Shown: in pieces, positions 38,398-48,199 of the stretch
Layout: every line of letters starts with the position of its first letter
Position numbering within the stretch: the stretch's first letter is position 1
Origin: Variovorax beijingensis
GTDB lineage: Bacteria > Pseudomonadota > Gammaproteobacteria > Burkholderiales > Burkholderiaceae_C
DNA length: 64,000 nucleotides
Assembly: GCF_003951285.1 (NCBI RefSeq)
Contig: NZ_RXFQ01000021.1
Coordinates: 50,678-114,677 of the forward strand
Direction: 5' to 3'
Notes under the pieces: generated by a model
Database searches by the model: none
What the model was told of the DNA's origin: nothing
What the model saw: only the letters and a program-made list of their open reading frames with translations
Position numbers and translations under genes: made by a program

Positions 38398-38446
38398 CCG
38401 CAGCAAGCAATAAGCCGGGCAGTGCCCGGCTTATTGCTTGCTGCGG
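38398..38446. terminator. Long perfect inverted repeat, probable bidirectional terminator
   Basis: Twenty-four-base arms (CCGCAGCAAGCAATAAGCCG continuing GGCA, and its complement) surround one central base with no mismatch. It separates the convergent slyD-like gene and the glycine-zipper lipoprotein gene, 8 bases from the latter's stop codon. There is no T-tract, but position and stem strength suggest transcript termination. Confidence 0.7.
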
Positions 38447-38453
38447 AATGAGG

Positions 38454-38954
38454 CTACATGCGCGAGATCTGGCCGTTGTCGATGCGCACGCGGTCGCCGA
38501 TGCGCAGGTCGCCCGGATGCTGCACGTCGAAGACACGGTAGCCGCCGCGGTCGGTCTGCACCGAGATGCGGTAGCTCTCGTAGGCCCGCGGCCCGCTGGC
38601 CTGCCCTTCGATGGTATTGCCCAGCAGGGCACCGCCCACGATGCCCAGGGCGGTTGCCGCGGCGCGGCCGCTGCCGTGCCCGAACTGGTTGCCGACCACG
38701 CCGCCGAGCACACCGCCCGCCACAGCACCGCCGCCGGTGGTGCCGGTGCCCGCGGTTTCGCTGCGCAGCACCTCGATGTTGGCCACGTGGCCGTATTCGA
38801 CATAGGCCGCTTCCTGGTACGGAACGGCCTGCGGCGGCGCCTGGTAGGGATAGCGCGTGGTGTGATAGACCGGCGCGGGAGCAACGCAGGCCGTGAGCGT
38901 GGCAAGCGCCACCACGGAAGCGGCAATGGAAATGAAGCGCGTTGAAATTTTCAT
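38454..38954 (-). CDS. Glycine-zipper 2TM domain lipoprotein
   Basis: A 166-residue outer-membrane-type lipoprotein. The signal has its lipobox near residue 23 (TLTAC). A Gly-rich repeat (GGAVAGGVLGGVVGNQFG, then GIVGGALLGNTI) resembles the Rickettsia 17-kDa antigen/SlyB family. The C-terminal strand region reads RVFDVQHPGDLRIGDRVRI. GAGGAG precedes the ATG. A role in envelope stability is typical of the family. Confidence 0.87.
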   Translation of the reverse strand: MKISTRFISIAASVVALATLTACVAPAPVYHTTRYPYQAPPQAVPYQEAAYVEYGHVANIEVLRSETAGTGTTGGGAVAGGVLGGVVGNQFGHGSGRAAATALGIVGGALLGNTIEGQASGPRAYESYRISVQTDRGGYRVFDVQHPGDLRIGDRVRIDNGQISRM

Positions 38955-38978
38955 GTTGAGAGGCTCCTCGGATAAATC

Positions 38979-38996
38979 GGCGCATCCCGATGCGCC
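38979..38996. repeat. Short perfect inverted repeat in the lipoprotein leader
   Basis: GGCGCATC-CC-GATGCGCC lies about 25 bases upstream of the glycine-zipper lipoprotein ATG in a 174-base gap after dut. It could be an RNA hairpin in the 5' leader or a binding site. There is no T-run. Confidence 0.4.
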
Positions 38997-39128
38997 AAAG
39001 CCTGTATCCAACGTCCCTCCCGCAGCGGGGATGACGCAAGACACACACCGAAACGTAGGAGCGCGCCGCGAAACGTCAGTTCCGGTCTTTACGGGCCCGA
39101 CACGAAGCCGGGCAAAGACAAGAAGCGG

Positions 39129-39575
39129 TCAGTGCTTGCCGGTGGAGCCGTAGCCGCCTTCGCCGCGTTGCGAAGCTGCAAATTCTGTGACCACGCGAAA
39201 CTGCGCCTGCACCACCGGCACGATCACGAGCTGCGCGAGCCGCTCCATCGGCTGGAGCACGAAAGGCGTGTCGCTGCGGTTCCAGGCGCTGATCTTGAGC
39301 TCGCCCTGGTAGTCGCTGTCGATCAGGCCCACGAGATTGCCGAGCACGATGCCGTGCTTGTGGCCCAGGCCCGAGCGCGGCAGGATCAGCGCCGCATAGG
39401 CCGGGTCGGCCAGGTGGATCGCGATGCCGGTGCCCACGAGCTGCCAGGCGTTGGGCTCCAGCGTGATCGGCGCATCGAGGCAGGCCCTGAGATCGAGCCC
39501 TGCGCTGCCGGGCGTGGCGTAGGCGGGCAATTGGTCCACCATGCGTGGATCGAGGATACGAACGTCTACTTTCAC
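39129..39575 (-). CDS. dut: dUTP diphosphatase
   Basis: A 148-residue trimeric dUTPase that hydrolyses dUTP to dUMP and pyrophosphate. The family motifs are present in order: AGLDLRACL, PRSGLGHKHG, GLIDSDYQGE, ERLAQLVIVP and RGEGGYGSTG. The start is a GTG at 39575, two bases after the upstream stop. It follows a small membrane protein gene and coaBC on the same strand, as often seen in proteobacteria (coaBC-dut). Confidence 0.95.
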   Translation of the reverse strand: MKVDVRILDPRMVDQLPAYATPGSAGLDLRACLDAPITLEPNAWQLVGTGIAIHLADPAYAALILPRSGLGHKHGIVLGNLVGLIDSDYQGELKISAWNRSDTPFVLQPMERLAQLVIVPVVQAQFRVVTEFAASQRGEGGYGSTGKH

Positions 39576-39577
39576 TT

Positions 39578-40027
39578 CTACTTGCCTTGCTTTTGTTGCT
39601 GTTCTCTTTGCTTGCGGGCGGCTTCCTCGAGCACCTGCTGCCACTTGGCGACACCGGGTGAGAGCTTCAGCCCCTTGAGCTTGCTGGCGAGCCAGAAAGC
39701 CGCGCCCGCGAGGAACACCAGCACGACAGGCGACACGCCGGCCGACCACAGCGCCAGGAGCATCACGGCCCCCACGGCGGCCATGATCTTGAGTGCCGCG
39801 GGCGGCAGCGCCCCGGCGCCTGGCGCGGAGGTATCGCCGTTCGACGATTCGCGCCGCTGGGCGGCGGCGGCCGCCGCGCCCTGCGCGCCCGGGGCGGGCG
39901 TGATGCCCACGTCCAGGCCGTGGTCGCCCTCGTGCGCCGCCCGCTTCGGCAATGCGGCCTGGGCCGACAGCCGCTCGACGTAGCTGGCGAAATCGCCATT
40001 GGGCGGCGTGTTCCATTGGGGGTTCAT
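39578..40027 (-). CDS. Hypothetical membrane protein between coaBC and dut
   Basis: A 149-residue protein with a polar, Ala-rich N-terminal half, a hydrophobic hairpin at about 83-118 (two helices) and a basic, Gln-rich C-terminal tail. The ATG overlaps the coaBC stop by one base. The function is not recognised. Its place in the coaBC-dut run suggests a shared transcript. Confidence 0.7.
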   Translation of the reverse strand: MNPQWNTPPNGDFASYVERLSAQAALPKRAAHEGDHGLDVGITPAPGAQGAAAAAAQRRESSNGDTSAPGAGALPPAALKIMAAVGAVMLLALWSAGVSPVVLVFLAGAAFWLASKLKGLKLSPGVAKWQQVLEEAARKQREQQQKQGK

Positions 40028-41250
40028 CAGACTCTCCAGTCAGGCAGGCGGGCGGCAATCTCGGTCATGAGTTCGCGTGCCAGGGTGAGCTTGGGCGCAC
40101 GCGGCAGCTCGCGCGTGCTCGTCGCGTCCACCAGCAGCAGCGCATTGTCGTCCTGCCCGAAGGTCAGCGGCCCGATGTTGCCGACCAGGAGCGGAATTCC
40201 CTTGCGCTCGCGCTTGGCCTTGGCGTGCTCGGCCAGGTTCTCGCTCTCGGCCGCGAAGCCCACGCAGAACAGCTTGCGGGACTGCGCGCGCTCGCTCTGG
40301 GCCACCGCCAGCAGGATGTCGGCGTTCTCGACGAAATTGAGCACGGGCGTCTTGCCGCTGCCGTCCTTCTTGATCTTTTGCTCGCTGTGGGTGGCGGGCC
40401 GCCAGTCGGCGACGGCGGCCGTCGCTACAAAAATGCTAGCGGATTGCGCGGCATGAAGGGTGGCTTCGAGCATGTCCTGCGCGCTGAGCACGTCGATGCG
40501 GCTCACCCCGCGCGGCGTCGGCAGGTGCACCGGGCCGGCCACCAGCGTGACTTCGGCGCCGGCCTCGCGCGCGGCGCGCGCAATGGCAAAGCCCATCTTG
40601 CCGGACGAATGGTTGGTGATGCCGCGTATCGGATCGAGCGGCTCGAAGGTGGGGCCCGCGGTCACCAGCACCTTCTGGCCCGCCAGCAGCTTTGGCACGA
40701 AGAAGGCCGTGATGTCCTCGAGCAGCTGCGCCGGTTCCAGCATGCGGCCGTCGCCCGTCTCGCCGCAGGCCTGCCAGCCGCTGCCCACGCCCAGCACCGT
40801 GGCCCCATCGGCCGCCACCTGCATCAGGTTGCGCTGGGTGGCGGGATGCGCCCACATCTCGCGGTTCATGGCCGGCGCGATCAGAAGCGGCACGCGCTCC
40901 ATCGGGCGGGCGAGGCACATCAGGCTCAGCAGGTCGTCGGCCCGGCCCTGCACCAGCCGCGCAATGAAGTCGGCGCTGCAGGGCGCCAGCACGATGGCGT
41001 CGGCCTCGCGGCTCAGGTTGATGTGCGGCATGTTGTTGGGCTCGCGCGCGTCCCACTGCGAGGTATAGACCGTGCGCCCCGAGAGCGCCTGCATCGTGAC
41101 CGGCGTGATGAACTGCTCGGCCGCCTCGGTCATCACGACCTGGACGGTGGCGCCCGCCTTCACGAACAGGCGGCACAGCTCCGCCGACTTGTAGCAGGCG
41201 ATACCACCGGTAAGGCCCAGGACGATGTGTTTGCCGGCGAGTTCTTGCAT
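40027..41250 (-). CDS. coaBC: Bifunctional phosphopantothenoylcysteine decarboxylase/synthetase
   Basis: A 407-residue enzyme for two steps of coenzyme A synthesis. The N-terminal flavoprotein decarboxylase (CoaC) has GLTGGIACYKS, APCSADFIARL and the PAMNREMW motif. The C-terminal synthetase (CoaB) has TAGPTFEPLDPIRGITN and SSGKMGFAIA. It heads a minus-strand group with dut. pyrG is divergent. Confidence 0.96.
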   Translation of the reverse strand: MQELAGKHIVLGLTGGIACYKSAELCRLFVKAGATVQVVMTEAAEQFITPVTMQALSGRTVYTSQWDAREPNNMPHINLSREADAIVLAPCSADFIARLVQGRADDLLSLMCLARPMERVPLLIAPAMNREMWAHPATQRNLMQVAADGATVLGVGSGWQACGETGDGRMLEPAQLLEDITAFFVPKLLAGQKVLVTAGPTFEPLDPIRGITNHSSGKMGFAIARAAREAGAEVTLVAGPVHLPTPRGVSRIDVLSAQDMLEATLHAAQSASIFVATAAVADWRPATHSEQKIKKDGSGKTPVLNFVENADILLAVAQSERAQSRKLFCVGFAAESENLAEHAKAKRERKGIPLLVGNIGPLTFGQDDNALLLVDATSTRELPRAPKLTLARELMTEIAARLPDWRV

Positions 41251-41327
41251 GAGTCATATTGTTGCTCACATACCGACAAGATCAGGAATGGGATGGCCTT
41301 GGGCCCAAGGGGCACAAAGGGGACACC

Positions 41328-41333
41328 TATAAT
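41328..41333 (+). promoter_or_regulatory. Probable -10 element of pyrG
   Basis: A consensus TATAAT lies 40 bases before the pyrG ATG in the coaBC/pyrG divergent region. No good -35 is at the usual spacing. Confidence 0.45.
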
Positions 41334-41373
41334 CGCAATTTCCCACTGCCCGGATCTCTGGTCCGGAACTGGC

Positions 41374-43053
41374 ATGACCAAATTTGTCTTCGTCACCGGT
41401 GGTGTCGTATCTTCCCTTGGCAAGGGAATCGCCTCCGCCTCCCTCGCCGCGATCCTCGAATCGCGCGGCCTCAAGGTCACTCTCATCAAGCTCGATCCGT
41501 ACATCAATGTCGACCCCGGCACGATGTCACCGTTCCAGCATGGCGAGGTGTTCGTCACCGACGACGGTGCCGAGACCGACCTCGACCTCGGCCACTACGA
41601 GCGCTTCATCACCACGCGGATGCGCAAGGCCAACAACTTCACGACCGGCCAGATCTACAAGAGCGTGCTCGAGAAAGAGCGCCGCGGCGACTACCTCGGC
41701 AAGACAGTGCAGGTGATTCCGCACATCACCAACGAGATCCAGGAATACATCAAGCGCGGCGCCGGCCTCGGCACTGCGCATGAAGTGGACGTGGCCATCG
41801 TCGAGATCGGCGGCACGGTGGGCGACATCGAATCGCTCCCCTTCCTCGAAGCCGTGCGCCAGATGAGCCTGCGCATGGGCCCGAACAACTCGGCCTTCGT
41901 GCACCTGAGCTACGTGCCCTGGATTGCCGCCGCCGGCGAACTCAAGACCAAGCCCACGCAGCACACCGCCAAGGAACTGCGCGCGATCGGTATCCAGGCC
42001 GACGCGCTGCTGTGCCGCGCCGACCGCCCGATTCCCGACGACGAGCGTGCCAAGATCTCGCTGTTCTCGAACGTGCCCGAATGGGGCGTGATCTCCATGT
42101 GGGACGTCGACACCATCTACAAGGTGCCGCGCATGCTGCACGAGCAGGGCCTGGACGGCCTGATCTGCGACAAGCTGCGCATCAACACGCCGCCAGCCAA
42201 GCTGCAGCGCTGGGACGAGCTGGTGTACGAGGTCGAGCATCCGCAGCAGGAAGTCAGCATTGCGATGGTCGGCAAGTACGTCGACCTGTCCGACAGCTAC
42301 AAGTCGCTGAACGAGGCGCTGCGCCACGCCGGCATGAAGAACCATGCGCGCGTGAAGATCGACTACATCGATTCCGAAACCATTTCCCCGCAAGATGTTT
42401 CGCGGCTCGCCAAGTACGACGCGATCCTGGTGCCCGGCGGCTTCGGCCAGCGCGGCGTCGAGGGCAAGATCTCGGCCGCCCGCTTCGCGCGCGAAGGCAA
42501 GGTGCCCTACCTCGGCATCTGCCTGGGCATGCAGGTGGCCACCATCGAATACGCGCGCCACGTGGCGGGCCTGAAGAACGCCAACAGCACCGAGTTCGAC
42601 CCCGAGACGCCCTGCCCCGTGATCGCGCTGATCACCGAGTGGAAGGACGCCGACGGCACCGTGAAGACGCGCAACGAGAAGTCCGACCTCGGCGGCACCA
42701 TGCGCCTGGGCGCTCAAAGCTCCGACGTCTCGGCCGGCACGCTGGCCCACAGCATCTACGGCGACGTGGTGACCGAGCGCCACCGCCACCGCTACGAAGC
42801 CAACGTCAACTACCTCGACGAACTGCGCGCCGCCGGCCTTGTCATTTCCGCACTGACACAGCGCGAGCACCTGACCGAGATCGTCGAGCTGCCGCAGGAC
42901 GTGCACCCGTGGTTCATGGGCGTGCAGTTCCACCCCGAATTCAAGTCGACGCCGTGGAGCGGCCATCCGCTCTTCAACGCCTTCATCAAGGCGGCGCTCG
43001 ACCACAAGGCCCGGAGCGCGGGCGGCGCAAAGAACCTGAAGGCGGTGGCATGA
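41374..43053 (+). CDS. pyrG: CTP synthase
   Basis: A 559-residue enzyme that aminates UTP to CTP using glutamine. The synthetase domain begins KFVFVTGGVVSSLGKGI, and the glutamine amidotransferase nucleophile Cys is in YLGICLGMQ with the paired His and Glu in VQFHPEFKS. The ATG at 41374 is at the family N-terminus. kdsA, a DUF1330 gene, eno and ftsB follow, a familiar proteobacterial order. Confidence 0.97.
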   Translation: MTKFVFVTGGVVSSLGKGIASASLAAILESRGLKVTLIKLDPYINVDPGTMSPFQHGEVFVTDDGAETDLDLGHYERFITTRMRKANNFTTGQIYKSVLEKERRGDYLGKTVQVIPHITNEIQEYIKRGAGLGTAHEVDVAIVEIGGTVGDIESLPFLEAVRQMSLRMGPNNSAFVHLSYVPWIAAAGELKTKPTQHTAKELRAIGIQADALLCRADRPIPDDERAKISLFSNVPEWGVISMWDVDTIYKVPRMLHEQGLDGLICDKLRINTPPAKLQRWDELVYEVEHPQQEVSIAMVGKYVDLSDSYKSLNEALRHAGMKNHARVKIDYIDSETISPQDVSRLAKYDAILVPGGFGQRGVEGKISAARFAREGKVPYLGICLGMQVATIEYARHVAGLKNANSTEFDPETPCPVIALITEWKDADGTVKTRNEKSDLGGTMRLGAQSSDVSAGTLAHSIYGDVVTERHRHRYEANVNYLDELRAAGLVISALTQREHLTEIVELPQDVHPWFMGVQFHPEFKSTPWSGHPLFNAFIKAALDHKARSAGGAKNLKAVA

Positions 43054-43112
43054 GCCGCCGGGCAGCTCCCAAGGCGAATGACGAAGTGCGCAGCACGGAG
43101 GCATCTCTATGA
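43050..43112 (+). CDS. Possible 20-codon ORF bridging pyrG and kdsA
   Basis: An ATG overlaps the pyrG stop (ATGA), and a TGA overlaps the kdsA ATG (ATGA again). It encodes MSRRAAPKANDEVRSTEASL. kdsA also has its own GGAGG seven bases before its ATG. The peptide itself need not matter. The ORF may simply pass ribosomes from one gene to the next, or the overlap may be chance. Confidence 0.3.
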   Translation: MSRRAAPKANDEVRSTEASL

Positions 43113-43966
43113 AACTCTGCGGATTCGACATCGGGCTCGACCAGCCCTTCTTCCTGATTGCCGGCCCCTGCGTGGTCGAATCCGAGCAATTGCAGATGGA
43201 CACGGCCGGCACGCTGAAGGAAATCACTTCCTCGCTGGGCATTCCGTTCATCTTCAAGAGCAGCTTCGACAAGGCCAATCGCTCCTCGGGCACCAGCTTT
43301 CGCGGCCCGGGCCGCGAGAAGGGCCTGGAGATCCTGGCCAAGGTGAAGCGCGAGCTCGGCCTGCCCGTGCTGACCGACGTCCACACCGAGGATGACATCA
43401 CCGAGGCCGCCAAGGTGGTCGACGTGCTGCAGACGCCCGCCTTCCTGTGCCGCCAGACCGACTTCATCCGCGCGGTGGCGCAGTCGGGCAAGCCGGTGAA
43501 CATCAAGAAGGGCCAGTTCCTTGCGCCGCACGACATGAAGAACGTGATCGACAAGGCGCGCGCTGCCGCCAAGGAAGCCGGCCTGCCCGCAGACAGCTTC
43601 ATGGCGTGCGAGCGCGGCGCGAGCTTCGGCTACAACAACCTGGTGTCGGACATGCGCTCGCTCGCAATCATGCGCGAGACCGGCGCACCCGTGGTGTTCG
43701 ACGCCACCCACTCGGTGCAGCTGCCGGGCGGCCAGGGCACGACCTCGGGCGGCCAGCGCGAAATGGTGCCGGTGCTCTCGCGCGCGGCCGTGGCCGTGGG
43801 CGTGGCCGGCCTTTTCATGGAAACGCACCCCGATCCCGCCAAGGCACTGAGCGACGGCCCCAACGCCGTGCCGCTCAAGCACATGAAGGCCCTGCTCGAA
43901 ACGCTGCTGGCGCTCGACCAGGTCGCCAAGAAGAACGCATTTCTGGAGGACGTCTTTCAATCATGA
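43109..43966 (+). CDS. kdsA: 3-deoxy-8-phosphooctulonate synthase
   Basis: A 285-residue aldolase-type enzyme that makes KDO-8-phosphate from phosphoenolpyruvate and arabinose-5-phosphate for lipopolysaccharide. FLIAGPCVVES, FKSSFDKANRSS and DATHSVQLPG are conserved blocks. GGAGG lies seven bases before the ATG. It is between pyrG and a DUF1330 gene whose start overlaps its stop. Confidence 0.96.
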   Translation: MKLCGFDIGLDQPFFLIAGPCVVESEQLQMDTAGTLKEITSSLGIPFIFKSSFDKANRSSGTSFRGPGREKGLEILAKVKRELGLPVLTDVHTEDDITEAAKVVDVLQTPAFLCRQTDFIRAVAQSGKPVNIKKGQFLAPHDMKNVIDKARAAAKEAGLPADSFMACERGASFGYNNLVSDMRSLAIMRETGAPVVFDATHSVQLPGGQGTTSGGQREMVPVLSRAAVAVGVAGLFMETHPDPAKALSDGPNAVPLKHMKALLETLLALDQVAKKNAFLEDVFQS

Positions 43967-44253
43967 GCAGTGGTTATGTCATCGCCCACGTCGAGGTCAC
44001 GAACCCGGCGCAGTACGAGGAATACAAGAAGTGGTCGAGCGCCGCCATGCAGGCGCACGGCGCCGAAGTGTGCGTGCGCGGCGGCCAGGTCGAAGTGCTG
44101 GAGGGCGACTGGTCGCCTTCGCGCCTCGTCATCCTGAAGTTCCCCAGCTTCGAGAAGGCCAAGGCTTTCTACGAAACGCCCGAATACCTGAAAGCGCGCG
44201 AAGCCCGTGCCGGTGCCGCCGTCATGCGCATGGTCGCGGTCGAAGGCCTTTGA
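43963..44253 (+). CDS. DUF1330 domain protein
   Basis: A 96-residue dimeric alpha-beta barrel protein. The typical GYVIAHVEVTNPAQYEEYKKW start and RLVILKFPSFEKAKAFYETPEY block are present. The start overlaps the kdsA stop by ATGA. The family's function is unknown. It is placed between kdsA and eno. Confidence 0.9.
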   Translation: MSSGYVIAHVEVTNPAQYEEYKKWSSAAMQAHGAEVCVRGGQVEVLEGDWSPSRLVILKFPSFEKAKAFYETPEYLKAREARAGAAVMRMVAVEGL

Positions 44254-44288
44254 TCAATTGAATCGAGACTGAAAAGAAAGAGAAACGC

Positions 44289-45572
<1,284 letters not shown>

Positions 45573-45589
45573 CGCGCGAAGCCGGCGGC

Positions 45590-45868
45590 ATGCGCTCGCG
45601 CCTCGTTCCACCCATCGTGCTGTTGCTGCTGCTGGTCATCCTGCAGTGGCAGCTGTGGAACGGGCGCGGCAGCGTGCCCGACGTGGCGCAGCTGCAGTCC
45701 AAGCTGGCCGACCAGAAGGCTGCCAACGCCAAGGCCGTGGTGAACAACGAGCGGCTGGCCTCCGAGGTCAACGACCTCAAGATCGGCCTCGAGATGGTCG
45801 AAGAGCGTGCGCGGCAGGAACTGGGCATGGTCAAGCCCAACGAAGTGTTCGTTCAGGTCACCCACTAG
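45590..45868 (+). CDS. ftsB: Cell division protein FtsB
   Basis: A 92-residue bitopic protein of the divisome (with FtsL and FtsQ). It has a membrane helix at residues about 7-20, then a coiled coil (QLQSKLADQKAANAKAVVNN) and a short conserved end (RARQELGMVKPNEVF). The location after eno is a hallmark of ftsB. Confidence 0.93.
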   Translation: MRSRLVPPIVLLLLLVILQWQLWNGRGSVPDVAQLQSKLADQKAANAKAVVNNERLASEVNDLKIGLEMVEERARQELGMVKPNEVFVQVTH

Positions 45869-45872
45869 GCTG

Positions 45873-46496
45873 ATGCCCGAGTTCTTCTCGGCCCCCGCAT
45901 TCGCGCTCTGGGGCTCGCCGGTCAGCTGGCTCGAACTCGTGGCCGCGGTGCTGGCGCTCGCGATGGTCGGCTGCAACATGCGCGAGATCCACTGGGGCTG
46001 GCCGCTGGCGATCGTCAGTTCGCTGCTCTACGTGGCCGTGTTCGCGCAGGCGCGCATCTACGGCGACGCCTCGCTGCAGGTGTTCTTCGCAGTGGTCGCG
46101 CTCTGGGGCTGGGCGCAATGGCTGCGCGGCCACCGCGCCGATGGCAGCGCATTGCGCGTGAGCCGGCTTTCGCCGCGCGGCATCGCGCTGGCACTCGCGG
46201 CCTGCGCACTGGCATGGCCCGCGGTCGCGCTCTTCCTGCGCCGCTTCACCGACACCGACGTGCCCTGGTGGGACGGGTTCTCGACCGGGCTCAGCCTCGT
46301 CGGCCAATTCCTGCTCGGGCGCAAGTTCATCGAGAACTGGCTGGTATGGCTGGCGGTGAACGTCGTGAGCGTGGGCCTCTTTATCCACAAGGGCCTGTGG
46401 CTCACGGTCGGACTCTACGCCGTGTTCGCGGTGCTCAGCGTAGCCGGCTTCCTTGCGTGGCGCGCGCGCATGCACGACGGGGCCGCGCGCGCATGA
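45873..46496 (+). CDS. pnuC: Nicotinamide riboside transporter PnuC
   Basis: A 207-residue membrane protein with about seven helices. The conserved WxxW-type segments WGWPLAIVSSLLYV, FAVVALWGWAQW and FLLGRKFIENWLVW are typical of PnuC. The ATG starts four bases after ftsB. The last four bases overlap the NadR-like kinase, so uptake and phosphorylation of nicotinamide riboside are coupled. No riboswitch leader is present. Confidence 0.92.
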   Translation: MPEFFSAPAFALWGSPVSWLELVAAVLALAMVGCNMREIHWGWPLAIVSSLLYVAVFAQARIYGDASLQVFFAVVALWGWAQWLRGHRADGSALRVSRLSPRGIALALAACALAWPAVALFLRRFTDTDVPWWDGFSTGLSLVGQFLLGRKFIENWLVWLAVNVVSVGLFIHKGLWLTVGLYAVFAVLSVAGFLAWRARMHDGAARA

Positions 46497-47194
46497 CGCC
46501 CATGCTGCCGGCCGGATGTGTGATTGCGCTGCTCGGTGCCGAGAGCACCGGCAAGACCGAACTCGCCCGCGCAGTCGCGCAGCGCCTGCAGGAACGCGGC
46601 ATTGCCACCACGCTGGTGGGCGAATACCTGCGCGAATGGTGCGACCGCGAAGGCCGCACGCCCCGCCCCGACGAGCAGCGGGCCATTGCGCAGGAGCAGA
46701 CGCGCCGCATCGATGCCGCGGCCGCTTCGGGTGTGGTGGTGGCCGACACCACGGCCCTCATGACCGCGGTCTACAGCGAACTGCTGTTCGGCGACACCTC
46801 GCTCCATGCCGACGCGCTGGCGGCGCAGGCGCGCTGCGCGATCACCCTGCTGACCGCACTCGACATCCCGTGGATCGCAGACCCGTTGCGCGATGGCGAC
46901 CACGCGCGCGAACCGACCGATGCGCTGGTGCGCGCGGCGCTTGCGGGCGCGGGGCTTTCCTTCGCCGTGGTGCATGGCACCGGCAGCGAAAGGCTCTCCA
47001 ATGCGTGGAACGCCATCAATTCCATCGCCGGCAGCGAAGGCCGGGCCCGCGCACGCAGCCGCCCCGAATCCAAACCCGCCTCCTGGTCATGGCCTTGCGA
47101 GAAGTGCTCAGACCCGGAATGCGAGCATCGGCTTTTCAGCGACCTGATCGGACGCCGCGACGACACGCCTTCAACCCCCAGCTCGGAGACCTGA
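46493..47194 (+). CDS. NadR-like nicotinamide riboside kinase with Cys-rich tail
   Basis: A 233-residue P-loop kinase. Walker A is GAESTGKTE near residue 15, and TLVGEYLREWCDREGRTPR is the NadR kinase-domain block. It lacks the N-terminal NMN adenylyltransferase and helix-turn-helix domains of E. coli NadR. The last 45 residues hold Cys-x2-Cys-x4-Cys-x-His (PCEKCSDPECEHRLF), a possible zinc site. It is coupled to pnuC by ATGA overlap. Conversion of nicotinamide riboside to NMN is the expected role. Confidence 0.87.
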   Translation: MTPMLPAGCVIALLGAESTGKTELARAVAQRLQERGIATTLVGEYLREWCDREGRTPRPDEQRAIAQEQTRRIDAAAASGVVVADTTALMTAVYSELLFGDTSLHADALAAQARCAITLLTALDIPWIADPLRDGDHAREPTDALVRAALAGAGLSFAVVHGTGSERLSNAWNAINSIAGSEGRARARSRPESKPASWSWPCEKCSDPECEHRLFSDLIGRRDDTPSTPSSET

Positions 47195-47197
47195 TCG

Positions 47198-48163
47198 ATG
47201 TTCCCGCCTCGTTTCTCTCGCCTTTGCGGCTTCTTCCTTGCCGCACTGCTGGCAGCGGCTGCCACGGCCGCGCCCGTCGCCGCCACCGTGGAAAACGCCA
47301 CCACGGCCACCGCCTGCGCCGAGGAAGACAACGTGTCGCTGGTGCTGCGCGGCGAAGGCATCCGGCGCATGCGCATCGAGGCGCTGCAGCCGGCCTATCT
47401 CGACAGCATCGGCAACGACATCACCGCGCCCGACTTCTCGGGCTGCAACTTCGACGGCGGCGCGCATCCCACCGACCCCGCGCACAAGTTCAAGCCGCGC
47501 CGCGTGGTGCTGCTCGACGACGCGCAGTGGCGCATCGTCGGCATGACGCTGACCAGCTTCTGGCGGCCGCAGCAGGTGCCGGTGCGCGTGGGTGCGCGCA
47601 CGGACCGCGGCTTCCACATGCTGCAGATCTTCCGCAAGGAAGAAGGCAAGGCGCTCGAAGCACTGGTGCTCTACCCGGCCGACGGCTACTGGCGCATCAA
47701 GCCGCTGCCGCAAGCGCGCTTCGGCGACGGGGTCTACGGCTCCTCGTTCCTGCTCGGCCCGGTCGAACAGGGCAGCCGGCCGGTGGTCGACATCGCGTCG
47801 ATCCGCATCGTGCCGAAGCCGCTGGCCATCCACCTGCGCTTCGTCGGCGGCGGCAGCGCCGTAGCCAGGGTGTCCGAGATCAGCCGCGAGCGCACCGCGC
47901 TCGACGTGACGCTCTCCAAGCCCACGGCGGACACGCGGCCCTTTGCCGTGCTGCGCTCGATGTACGTGGCGCCCGACAACGCCGACGTGAGCGAACTGCG
48001 CTGGCAGGAATCGCCCGGGGCCGCGGAGCAGGTGCTGCCGCTGCCCGACGTGAAGACGCTGAACGCGACGCAGGTGCGCTTCGGGCGCAGCCTGCCTTCG
48101 CGCCACAACACCAGCGCGCCGGACATCGCGTTCAGAGATTTCGACGACAAGGCGCCGCGCTGA
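47198..48163 (+). CDS. Secreted protein of unknown function
   Basis: A 321-residue protein with a signal peptide (residues 1-24, cleavage near TAA-AP). The mature part is beta-rich with a conserved-looking SGCNFDGGAHPTDPAHKF segment; I recognise no domain. It starts three bases after the NadR-like kinase stop, so it is probably co-transcribed with pnuC. Confidence 0.75.
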   Translation: MFPPRFSRLCGFFLAALLAAAATAAPVAATVENATTATACAEEDNVSLVLRGEGIRRMRIEALQPAYLDSIGNDITAPDFSGCNFDGGAHPTDPAHKFKPRRVVLLDDAQWRIVGMTLTSFWRPQQVPVRVGARTDRGFHMLQIFRKEEGKALEALVLYPADGYWRIKPLPQARFGDGVYGSSFLLGPVEQGSRPVVDIASIRIVPKPLAIHLRFVGGGSAVARVSEISRERTALDVTLSKPTADTRPFAVLRSMYVAPDNADVSELRWQESPGAAEQVLPLPDVKTLNATQVRFGRSLPSRHNTSAPDIAFRDFDDKAPR

Positions 48164-48199
48164 CAACGCTCTGAGGCTGACTGCTTGCGTCGGCCGGGG

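Noticed and set aside
45841..45872. NAD-related riboswitch before pnuC
   Set aside because: The gap to ftsB is only four bases, leaving no room for a structured leader.
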